5,348 nucleotides of DNA from Burkholderiales bacterium (GTDB taxonomy: Bacteria > Pseudomonadota > Gammaproteobacteria > Burkholderiales > CAIKXV01), in contig JAIENF010000307.1 in NCBI GenBank assembly GCA_019751575.1, positions 1 to 5,348 on the forward strand. Reading direction: 5' to 3'. Both the position numbers and the translations under genes were made by a program. Shown piece after piece: positions 1-5,348 of the stretch (its first letter is position 1; every line of letters begins with the position of its first letter). The notes under the pieces were generated by a model. That model searched no databases, was not told where the DNA came from, and was given only the letters and a program-made list of their open reading frames with translations.

Positions 1-525
1 ATCGAGGGGGCCGTGTCCAGTTCCGAGGCCAGCAGCGCCCGGCTGAAGGCCGTCGGCATCCGGGTGATCGACCTGAACAGCGTCGACGAGGTCGCGGTCT
101 ACATCGACGGCGCCGACGAGATCGACGAGCACCTGCGCATGATCAAGGGCGGCGGCGGCGCGCTGACCCGCGAGAAGATCGTCGCCGCGGTGGCGCGCCG
201 GTTCGTCTGCATCGTCGACGAGAAGAAGCTGGTCGGCACGCTCGGCCGGTTCCCCCTGCCGATCGAGGTGCTGCCGCTGGCACGCAGCCATGTCGCCCGG
301 CAGGTGGCCCGGCTCGGCGGCCAACCGTCGCTGCGCACCGGGTTCACCACCGACAACGGCAACCTGATCCTCGACGTCCCCGGCCTGAAGATGCACGACC
401 CGGCCGCGCTCGAATCCGAGCTGAACCAGATCGCCGGCGTGGTCTGCAACGGCCTGTTCGCCCGCCGTCCGGCCGACGTGGCGCTGGTCGCCTCGGCTGC
501 CGGCGTGCGCACCCTGTCGCGATGA
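1..525 (+). CDS. rpiA: Ribose-5-phosphate isomerase A, 5'-truncated by the window edge
   Basis: RpiA interconverts ribose 5-phosphate and ribulose 5-phosphate in the cytosolic non-oxidative pentose phosphate pathway. The frame is open from base 1 and its first codon matches residue 46 of E. coli RpiA (IEGAVSSS in both, from memory), so about 45 N-terminal residues, including the GTGST phosphate-binding loop, lie outside the window. The GTG at 13 is therefore internal and not the start. The catalytic set is intact: DGADEI supplies the equivalents of E. coli Asp81 and Asp84, [11 protein letters not shown] supplies Lys94 and Glu103. TDNGN and the C-terminal [12 protein letters not shown] block are also typical. 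The gene ends at TGA 523-525, giving a protein of about 219 residues, the normal family length. A gap of 94 nt separates it from phoU, so cotranscription is possible but not shown. No terminator-like hairpin with a T-run follows it. Confidence 0.97.
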   Translation: MEGAVSSSEASSARLKAVGIRVIDLNSVDEVAVYIDGADEIDEHLRMIKGGGGALTREKIVAAVARRFVCIVDEKKLVGTLGRFPLPIEVLPLARSHVARQVARLGGQPSLRTGFTTDNGNLILDVPGLKMHDPAALESELNQIAGVVCNGLFARRPADVALVASAAGVRTLSR

Positions 526-619
526 CCTTGCCATCCTGGGCGGACGCCGCCGCCATGTTCGTGTCACATTTCCGGGATAACCTGAACGGTGACCCTTCAT
601 CCGACAACGGGATACCGAC

Positions 620-1321
620 ATGAGCCAGCACATCGCAAAGCAGTTCGACGCGGAACTCGAAGCCGTGCGCGCCCGCGTGCTGCAGATGGGTGGCATCGTC
701 GAGCAGCAGATCACCAGCGCGATCGAGGTGCTGTCCACCGGCAACATCGAGCAGTGCGACCGCATCATCGAGGCCGACCACCGGGTCAACGCGCTCGAGA
801 TCGAGATCGACGAGCAGTGCAGCCACATCATCGCCCGCCGCCAGCCGACCGCGATCGACCTGCGCATGATCCTCACGGTGATCAAGACCATCACCGACCT
901 CGAGCGGATCGGCGACGAGGCGGCGAAGATCGCCCGCATGGCGAAGAACCTGCACGAGCGCGACACGCTGCAGATCCCGCGCTACCGCGAGATCAAGAAC
1001 GTGTCCGAGATCGCGGTGGACATGCTGCGCCAGTCGCTCGACGCGTTCGCGCGGCTCGACATCGCGGTGCCGGCCAAGGTCGTGCGGCTCGACGAGCAGG
1101 TCGACGAAGAGTTCAAGACCATCGTGCGCAAGCTGATCACCTTCATGATGGAAGATCCGCGCACCATCTCTTCGTCGCTCGAGATCCTCTGGGTCGCCAA
1201 GGCGATCGAGCGCATCGGCGACCATGCGAAGAACATGTCCGAGTACGTCGTCTACCTGATCAAGGGCAAGGACGTGCGCCACGTGAGCGCCGAAGAGCTC
1301 GAACGCGAAGTGGAGCAATGA
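620..1321 (+). CDS. phoU: Phosphate signalling complex protein PhoU
   Basis: PhoU is a cytosolic helical protein that links the Pst phosphate transporter to the PhoR sensor kinase and keeps the Pho regulon off when phosphate is ample; in other bacteria its loss also leads to polyphosphate accumulation. The 233-residue product is close to the usual length (E. coli about 241). It shows the expected duplicated three-helix PhoU domain. Each half carries an E-x3-D metal-binding signature: ERIGD at residues 95-99 (followed by EAAKIA) and ERIGD at 197-201 (followed by HAKNMSEY). The ATG at 620 is chosen because the product MSQHIAKQFDAELE begins like other PhoU proteins; the upstream Shine-Dalgarno is poor (GGGA at 609-612). 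The pst transporter genes that usually precede phoU are absent: rpiA is upstream, and ppx follows after 46 nt, suggesting a phoU-ppx transcription unit. The stop codon forms an ATGA overlap with a 17-codon frame discussed in the findings. Confidence 0.97.
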   Translation: MSQHIAKQFDAELEAVRARVLQMGGIVEQQITSAIEVLSTGNIEQCDRIIEADHRVNALEIEIDEQCSHIIARRQPTAIDLRMILTVIKTITDLERIGDEAAKIARMAKNLHERDTLQIPRYREIKNVSEIAVDMLRQSLDAFARLDIAVPAKVVRLDEQVDEEFKTIVRKLITFMMEDPRTISSSLEILWVAKAIERIGDHAKNMSEYVVYLIKGKDVRHVSAEELEREVEQ

Positions 1322-1367
1322 CCGGCAGCCGCGACCGGTTCCCGGCGCCCGGACGGACGGGCGCGCG

Positions 1368-2882
1368 ATGACGCAGTTGTCCACCCTGGCAGCCGTCGAC
1401 CTCGGCTCCAACAGCTTCCACCTGCAGGTCGCCCGGGTCGTCGGCGAGCAGGTCTACCCGCTGGATTCGCTGCGCGAGCCGGTTCGGATCGGCGCCGGAC
1501 TGGGCCCCGACAAGCGCCTCGATGAAGCTGCGCAGCAGCGCGGGCTCAACGCGCTGCGCCAGTTCGGCGAGCGCCTGCGCGGAATGCCGGTGGAAGCAGT
1601 GCGCGCGGTCGGCACCAACACGCTGCGCGTGGCGAAGAACGCGAAGGAATTCCTGGCCAAGGCCGAGGCGGCGCTGGGCTTCCCGATCGAAGTCGTCGCC
1701 GGGCGCGAGGAAGCGCGCCTGATCTACCTGGGCGTCGCGCACGGCCTGCCGCCGTCCCTGGAACCGCGGCTGGTGGTGGACATCGGCGGCGGCTCGACCG
1801 AATGCATCATCGGCTCGGGACTCGAACCGCTGAAGCTGGAAAGCCTGTACATGGGCTGCGTCAGCTTCTCGATGCGGCATTTCGCCGACGGGCGGCTCAG
1901 CAAGTCGAACTTCCGCGCGGCCGAGACGGCGGCAGCCACCGAACTGGACACCATCCGCAAGGCGTTCCGCCATGGCGAGTGGATGCATGCGATCGGCTCC
2001 TCGGGGACCGCGCGCGCGCTCGGCGACCTGCTCGAGTTCAACGGCTATACCGACAACGGCATCACGCTCGACGGCCTGCAGCGGCTGAGGGCGCAGATGA
2101 TCCGCATCGGCGCCCTCGACCGGCTGGACGCGCTCGCGCTGGCCGGCCTGCGCGCCGACCGCGTGCCGGTGCTGCCTGGCGGGCTGTCGATCATGCTCGC
2201 GGTGTTCGATGCGCTCCAGGTGCCGCACATGGCGCTGGCCACCGGCGCGATGCGCCAGGGCATCCTGTACGACATGCTCGGCCGGTTCCACCACCGCGAC
2301 ATGCGCGACCTCACCGTCGAGCAGTTCATGCAACGCTACCATGTCGACGCGGCGCAGGCCCGGCGCGTGGGTGCACTGGCCCATGCGCTGCTGCAGGACC
2401 TGCTGGCCGACGATCCCCCGGCTGCAGCAAGCGCGGGCCAGCTGCTCGACTGGGCGGCGCGCCTGCACGAGATCGGCATCTCGGTCGCCCATTCGGGCTA
2501 CCACAAGCACACCGCATACATCATCCGCAACGCCGACATGCCGGGCTTCTCGCGCAGCGAGCAGGGGCGGCTGGCCACGCTCGCGCTCGCCCATCGCGGA
2601 TCGCTCGACAAGATGCAGGGCATGCTCGAGACCCCGGCCGACATCGCATCGACGATGTCGCTGCGCCTGGCCGCGATGTTCTACCGCGCGCGCGCGGACA
2701 TCGCGTTGCCGACGATCGAGGCACGCGTGCTGCGCGGCGAGTACCGGCTGAAGCTCGAGCCGCGCTGGCTTGCCGACAACCCGCTCACCGCCGCACTGCT
2801 GCGCGAAGAGATCGGGCAGTGGCGCAAGGTGGGCATCACGCTGGACGTGCGCCCGATGCAGGAACTGCTCGAACTGGCCTGA
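1368..2882 (+). CDS. ppx: Exopolyphosphatase (Ppx/GppA family)
   Basis: Ppx processively removes terminal phosphates from inorganic polyphosphate; the related GppA acts on pppGpp. The 504-residue product matches Ppx length (E. coli about 513) and four-domain layout. The ASKHA-fold N-terminal half has the first phosphate loop DLGSNSFHL (11-19), the REEARLIYLG block (113-122) whose Glu pair holds the presumed catalytic Glu, the second phosphate loop DIGGGSTE (138-145), SSGTARAL (211-218) and RADRVPVLPGGLSI (262-275). The C-terminal HD-like part has ARLHEIG (364-370) and HSGYHKHTAYII (375-386), as in Ppx. These C-terminal domains argue for a long Ppx/GppA enzyme over the short Ppx type, and Ppx is preferred to GppA because of the phoU neighbour; sequence alone does not fully exclude GppA activity. 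The ATG at 1368 gives a normal N-terminus; the nearest purine-rich stretch is GGACGGACGGG (1351-1361), a weak Shine-Dalgarno. Coupling to phoU is likely. Confidence 0.96.
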   Translation: MTQLSTLAAVDLGSNSFHLQVARVVGEQVYPLDSLREPVRIGAGLGPDKRLDEAAQQRGLNALRQFGERLRGMPVEAVRAVGTNTLRVAKNAKEFLAKAEAALGFPIEVVAGREEARLIYLGVAHGLPPSLEPRLVVDIGGGSTECIIGSGLEPLKLESLYMGCVSFSMRHFADGRLSKSNFRAAETAAATELDTIRKAFRHGEWMHAIGSSGTARALGDLLEFNGYTDNGITLDGLQRLRAQMIRIGALDRLDALALAGLRADRVPVLPGGLSIMLAVFDALQVPHMALATGAMRQGILYDMLGRFHHRDMRDLTVEQFMQRYHVDAAQARRVGALAHALLQDLLADDPPAAASAGQLLDWAARLHEIGISVAHSGYHKHTAYIIRNADMPGFSRSEQGRLATLALAHRGSLDKMQGMLETPADIASTMSLRLAAMFYRARADIALPTIEARVLRGEYRLKLEPRWLADNPLTAALLREEIGQWRKVGITLDVRPMQELLELA

Positions 2883-2907
2883 GCGGCCCGGGTCGACCCG
2901 GGCCGCT
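2882..2907. terminator. Perfect GC-rich palindrome between convergent ppx and cupin genes, probable bidirectional transcription barrier
   Basis: Arms GCGGCCCGGG (2883-2892) and CCCGGGCCGC (2897-2906) pair perfectly around a TCGA loop; the flanking A2882 and T2907 add one more pair. The hairpin begins on the last base of the ppx stop codon and lies 24 nt past the cupin stop codon, between two convergent genes, which is where a shared terminator belongs. There is no T-run on either side, so it is not a textbook intrinsic terminator. It could instead stabilise mRNA 3' ends or work with Rho. A second short palindrome, GCCGGCCGGC (2916-2925), lies in the same gap. Confidence 0.6.
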
Positions 2908-2931
2908 GCAGGTGTGCCGGCCGGCGGTGGC

Positions 2932-3477
2932 CTACTTGTCGTGCTCGCCGTCGATCAGGATGAAGGCGACGGCGCAGTCGTTGTCCGACCGGTTGCTCCA
3001 GGCATGGTTGGTCCCGCGCTGGATGATGACGTCGCCCTGGCGGCAGAGCACTTCGGAGTCGTCCAGCACCAGCCAGATCTCGCCTTCCAGCACGAGGCCG
3101 TAGTCGACCGTCTTCGTCTTGTGCATCAGCGGATGGCGCACGTTCTCGGTGTGCTGCGACGCCTCGGCGGAACCGACCGCACCGAATGCCGCCCGTGCCT
3201 TCTCGCCGGTCAGGTTGTGGATGAAGGTCTTCTCCGGCGGAAAACGCACGACGCGGAACACGTTGCCGCCAGCCGGCGGCTGCAGCGTCTTCACCGACGC
3301 CGTGGCGTCCGGTGCATCGATGGCCATCGGCGAACGATCGCTCACCCACAGTTCGCTCATGGTCAGGCCGCCACGCAGCTCGACGGTACGCACGTTCGGC
3401 GCGTCGCGGTCCTCGACGACGATGGCGACGCCCTTGGCATCGTGTCCGGTGACGATACGACGGATGGGTTTGTGCAA
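2932..3477 (-). CDS. Cupin-domain protein, about 181 residues, substrate unknown
   Basis: Residues about 110-175 form a cupin beta-barrel. Motif 1 is H119-K-T-K-T-V-D-Y followed by GLVLEGEIWL (127-136); motif 2 is GDVIIQRGTNHAW (148-160). Compared with the usual HxH...E...H metal set, the second His is Thr121 and the Glu position is Asp125, leaving His119, Asp125 and His158 as possible ligands. Similar HxTxTxDY cupins occur in many proteobacteria without a known function, as far as I recall; I cannot assign a reaction. The N-terminal part (HKPIRRIVTGHD, then TMSELWVSD and PPAGGNVFRVVRFPPE) is characteristic of this group. The frame is open upstream to 3714, but I choose the TTG at 3477 because AGGAG precedes it by 6 nt and HKPIRR is where relatives begin. 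It is convergent with ppx and divergent from the photolyase gene. No signal peptide is seen, so it is probably cytosolic. Confidence 0.88.
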   Translation of the reverse strand: MHKPIRRIVTGHDAKGVAIVVEDRDAPNVRTVELRGGLTMSELWVSDRSPMAIDAPDATASVKTLQPPAGGNVFRVVRFPPEKTFIHNLTGEKARAAFGAVGSAEASQHTENVRHPLMHKTKTVDYGLVLEGEIWLVLDDSEVLCRQGDVIIQRGTNHAWSNRSDNDCAVAFILIDGEHDK

Positions 3478-3483
3478 GGCAGG

Positions 3484-3488
3484 CTCCT
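3484..3488 (-). promoter_or_regulatory. Shine-Dalgarno AGGAG that fixes the TTG start of the cupin gene
   Basis: On the minus strand AGGAG is followed by six bases (CCTGCC) and then TTG. This is the best ribosome binding site in the window. It decides the start, because the frame stays open for another 79 codons upstream without a comparable signal. Confidence 0.7.
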
Positions 3489-3544
3489 GGGCAGGCGGTT
3501 GGACAGGTGGCGAGGGTAGCGCGAGTCGGCACTTGCCGTGCGCG

Positions 3545-3565
3545 GCCGCCGAGGCCGCCGAGGCC
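3545..3565 (+). repeat. Short tandem repeat, GCCGCCGAG in 2.3 copies
   Basis: Two perfect 9-bp units (3545-3553 and 3554-3562) are followed by GCC. They lie in the 196-nt divergent region between the cupin and photolyase genes. The unit overlaps a 12-bp motif, CGCGGCCGCCGA (3541-3552), that recurs exactly at 3621-3632. In such GC-rich DNA this may be chance; no function can be assigned. Confidence 0.5.
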
Positions 3566-3568
3566 AGG

Positions 3569-3588
3569 GCGCCCGGCGAACCGGGCGC
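3569..3588. repeat. Inverted repeat / hairpin in the divergent cupin-photolyase intergenic region
   Basis: GCGCCCGG (3569-3576) and CCGGGCGC (3581-3588) form a perfect 8-bp stem closed by a CGAA tetraloop. It lies about 90 nt upstream of each divergent start codon. It could be an operator, a leader hairpin or chance; no T-run follows on either strand, so I do not call it a terminator. The rest of the 3478-3673 region shows no convincing promoter pair, only a weak -10-like box. Confidence 0.45.
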
Positions 3589-3639
3589 ACCGTCCGCCCG
3601 GACAAGCCTCCGCACGGGCCCGCGGCCGCCGACCGCGCA

Positions 3640-3645
3640 TAGACT
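3640..3645 (+). promoter_or_regulatory. Possible -10 box for the photolyase gene
   Basis: TAGACT, inside the locally AT-richer GCATAGACTCT, matches TATAAT at four of six positions and sits 28 nt before the GTG start. The spot where a -35 box would lie (around 3617-3622) is pure GC and does not match TTGACA. If used, the leader would be only about 20 nt. This is a guess from position and local composition. Confidence 0.25.
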
Positions 3646-3673
3646 CTGCGGCCCGTTCCGACACCCCCCGACC

Positions 3674-5290
3674 GTGGCGACCTCCGTTGTCTGGTTCAAG
3701 CGCGACCTGCGCATCGACGATCATCGACCGCTCGCCCGTGCCGCGGCGCGCGGCGCGGTGGTCGCGCTGTACGTGCATGAACCCTCGCTGCTGGCCAGCG
3801 CCGAGTTCGACCCGGCGCATTTCGCGTTCATCGACGACTGCCTCGCTGCACTCGATGACCAGCTCCGAAGGCGCGGCATCCCGCTGACCCTGCGCACCGG
3901 CGAACTGCCGCAGGTGCTCGATGCGCTGCACCGGCAGACGGCGTTCGATGCGCTGTGGAGCCATGAAGAGACCGGCAACCGGATCACCTTCGACCGTGAC
4001 CTGGCGGTCGGGCGCTGGTGCCGCGCGAATGGCGTGGCATGGACCGAGATTGCGCAGACCGGCGTGGTTCGCCGGTTGAAGAGCCGGGATGGATGGGCGC
4101 GCCGATGGACGCAGCGGATGAGCGAACCGGTGGCGGAAGCGCCGCAGCGGATGGCAGGGCCCGCAGGCCTGGACCACGGGCGCCGGCTGGCTGCGGAAGA
4201 CATCGGGCTGGCCCGCTCGTCGCGCCCGGATGCCCAGCGCGGCGGCGAACCGGAAGCCCATGCGACGCTGGCCGGGTTCCTGGCCGTGCGCGGTGTCGAC
4301 TACCGGCGCGGCATGTCCAGCCCGGTGACCGCCTTCGAGCGCTGCTCGCGACTGTCCCCGCATCTCGCATGGGGTTCGATCTCGATGCGCCGGGTGGCCC
4401 AGGCGGCCGCCGCGCGCGCGCGGGAGGTACGCGCGCTGCGCGCGGCGGGCGACGAGGTCGATGCCCGCTGGGCCGCGTCCCTGCATTCGTTCCAGGGCCG
4501 CCTGCGCTGGCACTGCCACTTCATGCAGAAGCTGGAAGACGAGCCGCGCATCGAATTCGAGAACTTCGCACGCGCCTGCGACGGACTGCGCGATGCCCTG
4601 CCGCCACGGCCCGGCAGTGAAGCGGCCGCGCGGCTGCTCGCCTGGCAGCAGGGCGAAACCGGCTATCCGATGGTCGATGCCTGCATGCATGCACTCGCCC
4701 GCTGCGGATGGATCAACTTCCGCATGCGCGCGATGCTGGTGTCGTTCGCGTCCCATCACCTGTGGCTGCACTGGCGGCACACCGCGCCTTTCCTGGCCCG
4801 TGCCTTCCTCGATTTCGAACCGGGCATCCACTACAGCCAGTTCCAGATGCAGTCGGGTACCACCGGCATCAATACCCTGCGCATCTATTCACCGGCAAAG
4901 CAGGTGCTGGACCACGATCCGGCCGGCGTGTTCATCCGCGCCGAACTGCCGGCGCTGGCGCGGGTGCCGGCGCGGCACCTGGCCGAGCCGCACGCGATGC
5001 CCCTCTCCGTGCAGCGCGAGGCGGGCTGCATCGTCGGAAAGGACTATCCGATGCCGGTGGTGGACCACGCCACCGCCTATCGCGAGGCGCGCGAACGCAT
5101 CGCCTCCGTGCGGCGCCGGGCCGACGCGCGCGCAGAGGCCGACATGATCCAGCAGCGCCATGGCAGCCGGCGCAGCGGCCTGCCGCCGACTGCGCGTACC
5201 CCCCGTCCGGCGGGCGCCGCAGCCAGGCAGGCAAGCCTGTTCGGCGACGCGCTGGACGATGGCCACGAAGCCCTGGCCAACGCACCCTGA
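3674..5290 (+). CDS. phr: Photolyase/cryptochrome-family flavoprotein with non-canonical active-site residues
   Basis: Members of this family bind FAD and mostly repair UV-induced pyrimidine dimers using light; some are sensors. The 538-residue product has the N-terminal Rossmann antenna domain (VVWFKRDLR at 5-13, LWSHEETGN at 94-102) and the helical FAD domain: RLSPHLAWGSIS (226-237), GRLRWHCHF (275-283), WQQGETGYPMVDACM (324-338), GWINFRMR (345-352), HYSQFQMQSGTTGIN (386-400), RIYSPAKQ (403-410) and DHDPAGVFIR (413-422). The GTG at 3674 is chosen because relatives start just before VVWF; no Shine-Dalgarno is visible, and the open frame upstream to 3119 runs antisense through the cupin gene. 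Against E. coli PhrB, the positions of Asn378, Trp382 and Glu274 hold His386, Phe390 and Arg276, and no Trp matches Trp306; Trp359 is kept as Trp367. The protein is therefore outside the canonical class I CPD group and its activity is not certain. Residues after about 481 form a basic Ala/Pro/Arg-rich tail absent from PhrB, ending near QASLF. Confidence 0.9.
   Translation: MATSVVWFKRDLRIDDHRPLARAAARGAVVALYVHEPSLLASAEFDPAHFAFIDDCLAALDDQLRRRGIPLTLRTGELPQVLDALHRQTAFDALWSHEETGNRITFDRDLAVGRWCRANGVAWTEIAQTGVVRRLKSRDGWARRWTQRMSEPVAEAPQRMAGPAGLDHGRRLAAEDIGLARSSRPDAQRGGEPEAHATLAGFLAVRGVDYRRGMSSPVTAFERCSRLSPHLAWGSISMRRVAQAAAARAREVRALRAAGDEVDARWAASLHSFQGRLRWHCHFMQKLEDEPRIEFENFARACDGLRDALPPRPGSEAAARLLAWQQGETGYPMVDACMHALARCGWINFRMRAMLVSFASHHLWLHWRHTAPFLARAFLDFEPGIHYSQFQMQSGTTGINTLRIYSPAKQVLDHDPAGVFIRAELPALARVPARHLAEPHAMPLSVQREAGCIVGKDYPMPVVDHATAYREARERIASVRRRADARAEADMIQQRHGSRRSGLPPTARTPRPAGAAARQASLFGDALDDGHEALANAP
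5228..5242 (+). other. Putative sliding-clamp (DnaN) binding pentapeptide QASLF in the photolyase tail
   Basis: Residues 519-523 of the photolyase read QASLF, followed by GD. The bacterial beta-clamp binding consensus is QL(S/D)LF, and Ala at position two is tolerated, as in QADMF of the replicative polymerase DnaE. It sits 15 residues from the C-terminus after an apparently unstructured Arg/Pro/Ala linker, the usual place for such peptides. Clamp binding is inferred from the motif only. Confidence 0.4.
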
Positions 5291-5348
5291 TGGCCACGCG
5301 CAAGCCAGCCGCCCGCCGGCCCTCCACAGCGACTGCATTCAGCGTGCC
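5290..5348 (+). CDS. Start of an unidentified downstream gene, truncated by the window edge
   Basis: An ATG at 5290 overlaps the photolyase stop as TGATG and opens a frame that runs to the end of the window (about 19 codons: MATRKPAARRPSTATAFSV). The one-base overlap is a common arrangement for translationally coupled operon genes, which is the main support. The visible N-terminus is basic and rich in Ala, Arg and Thr, with no hydrophobic signal segment yet. No clear Shine-Dalgarno precedes it, and too little is visible to name a family; it could still be a short spurious frame. Confidence 0.4.
   Translation, partial: MATRKPAARRPSTATAFSV

Noticed and set aside
13..525. rpiA starting at the GTG at position 13
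   Set aside because: Codons before it (I-E-G-A) match the RpiA sequence immediately preceding VSSS, so the gene continues upstream of the window and this GTG is internal.
561..593. Possible Pho box upstream of phoU
   Set aside because: TGTCACATTTC (562-572) resembles one half-site, but the required second TGTCA-like repeat 11 bp on is CGGGATAACCT. The distant GTGAC (589-593) makes only a 5-bp inverted match. A PhoB site is not supported.
573..614. CGGGATA direct repeat before phoU (573-579 and 608-614)
   Set aside because: Only 7 bp and without symmetry or promoter context; the second copy is partly just the weak ribosome-binding region.
3119..3673. N-terminal extension of the photolyase by 185 codons
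   Set aside because: The frame is open, but it runs antisense through the cupin coding region and the intergenic repeats. The family N-terminus VVWFKRDLR begins just after the GTG at 3674.
3478..3714. Longer cupin protein starting at the ATG on the minus strand at 3714
   Set aside because: The added residues are low-complexity, would overlap the photolyase start antisense, and bypass the well-spaced AGGAG-TTG pair.
2681..4831. Very long minus-strand open frame (716 codons) across ppx, the cupin gene and the photolyase gene, and similar frames at 1260-2594 and 344-1411
   Set aside because: These lie antisense to genes with clear family motifs, have Arg/Ala/Pro-rich translations with no recognisable domain, and are expected in GC-rich DNA where stop codons are rare.

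Overview
The window is a GC-rich, densely coded bacterial chromosome segment. It carries one 5'-truncated gene, three complete recognisable genes, one complete minus-strand gene and the first codons of a further gene. Gene content and protein style (RpiA very close to the E. coli type, PhoU, Ppx of about 500 residues) suggest a high-GC proteobacterium. A gammaproteobacterium of the Xanthomonadales/Lysobacteraceae type is my best guess, but this is inference and not a proven assignment. No tRNA, rRNA, CRISPR array, insertion sequence or phage gene is visible.

Layout: 1-525 (+) is the C-terminal three quarters of rpiA (ribose-5-phosphate isomerase A). After a 94-nt gap comes phoU (620-1321, +), then a 46-nt gap and ppx (1368-2882, +). 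A perfect GC-rich palindrome (2882-2907) sits just after the ppx stop, in the short gap between ppx and a convergent minus-strand gene. That gene (2932-3477) encodes a 181-residue cupin protein that appears to start at TTG behind a strong AGGAG. A 196-nt divergent intergenic region (3478-3673) with small repeats and a hairpin separates it from a photolyase/cryptochrome-family gene (3674-5290, +, GTG start). The photolyase stop overlaps the ATG of another plus-strand reading frame that leaves the window at 5348.

Functionally, phoU and ppx form a phosphate/polyphosphate pair: PhoU restrains Pst/PhoR phosphate signalling, and Ppx hydrolyses polyphosphate to orthophosphate. rpiA belongs to the pentose phosphate pathway and is probably only a positional neighbour. 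The photolyase and cupin genes are divergent and not obviously linked to the phosphate genes.

The most interesting item is the photolyase-family protein. Aligned from memory with E. coli PhrB, it keeps the overall fold motifs but replaces the flavin-facing Asn, two of the three electron-transfer tryptophans and the substrate-contacting Glu. It also has a basic, disordered-looking C-terminal tail ending in QASLF, which resembles a sliding-clamp binding peptide. A 17-codon reading frame bridges phoU and ppx with ATGA overlaps at both ends and is a second, weaker oddity.
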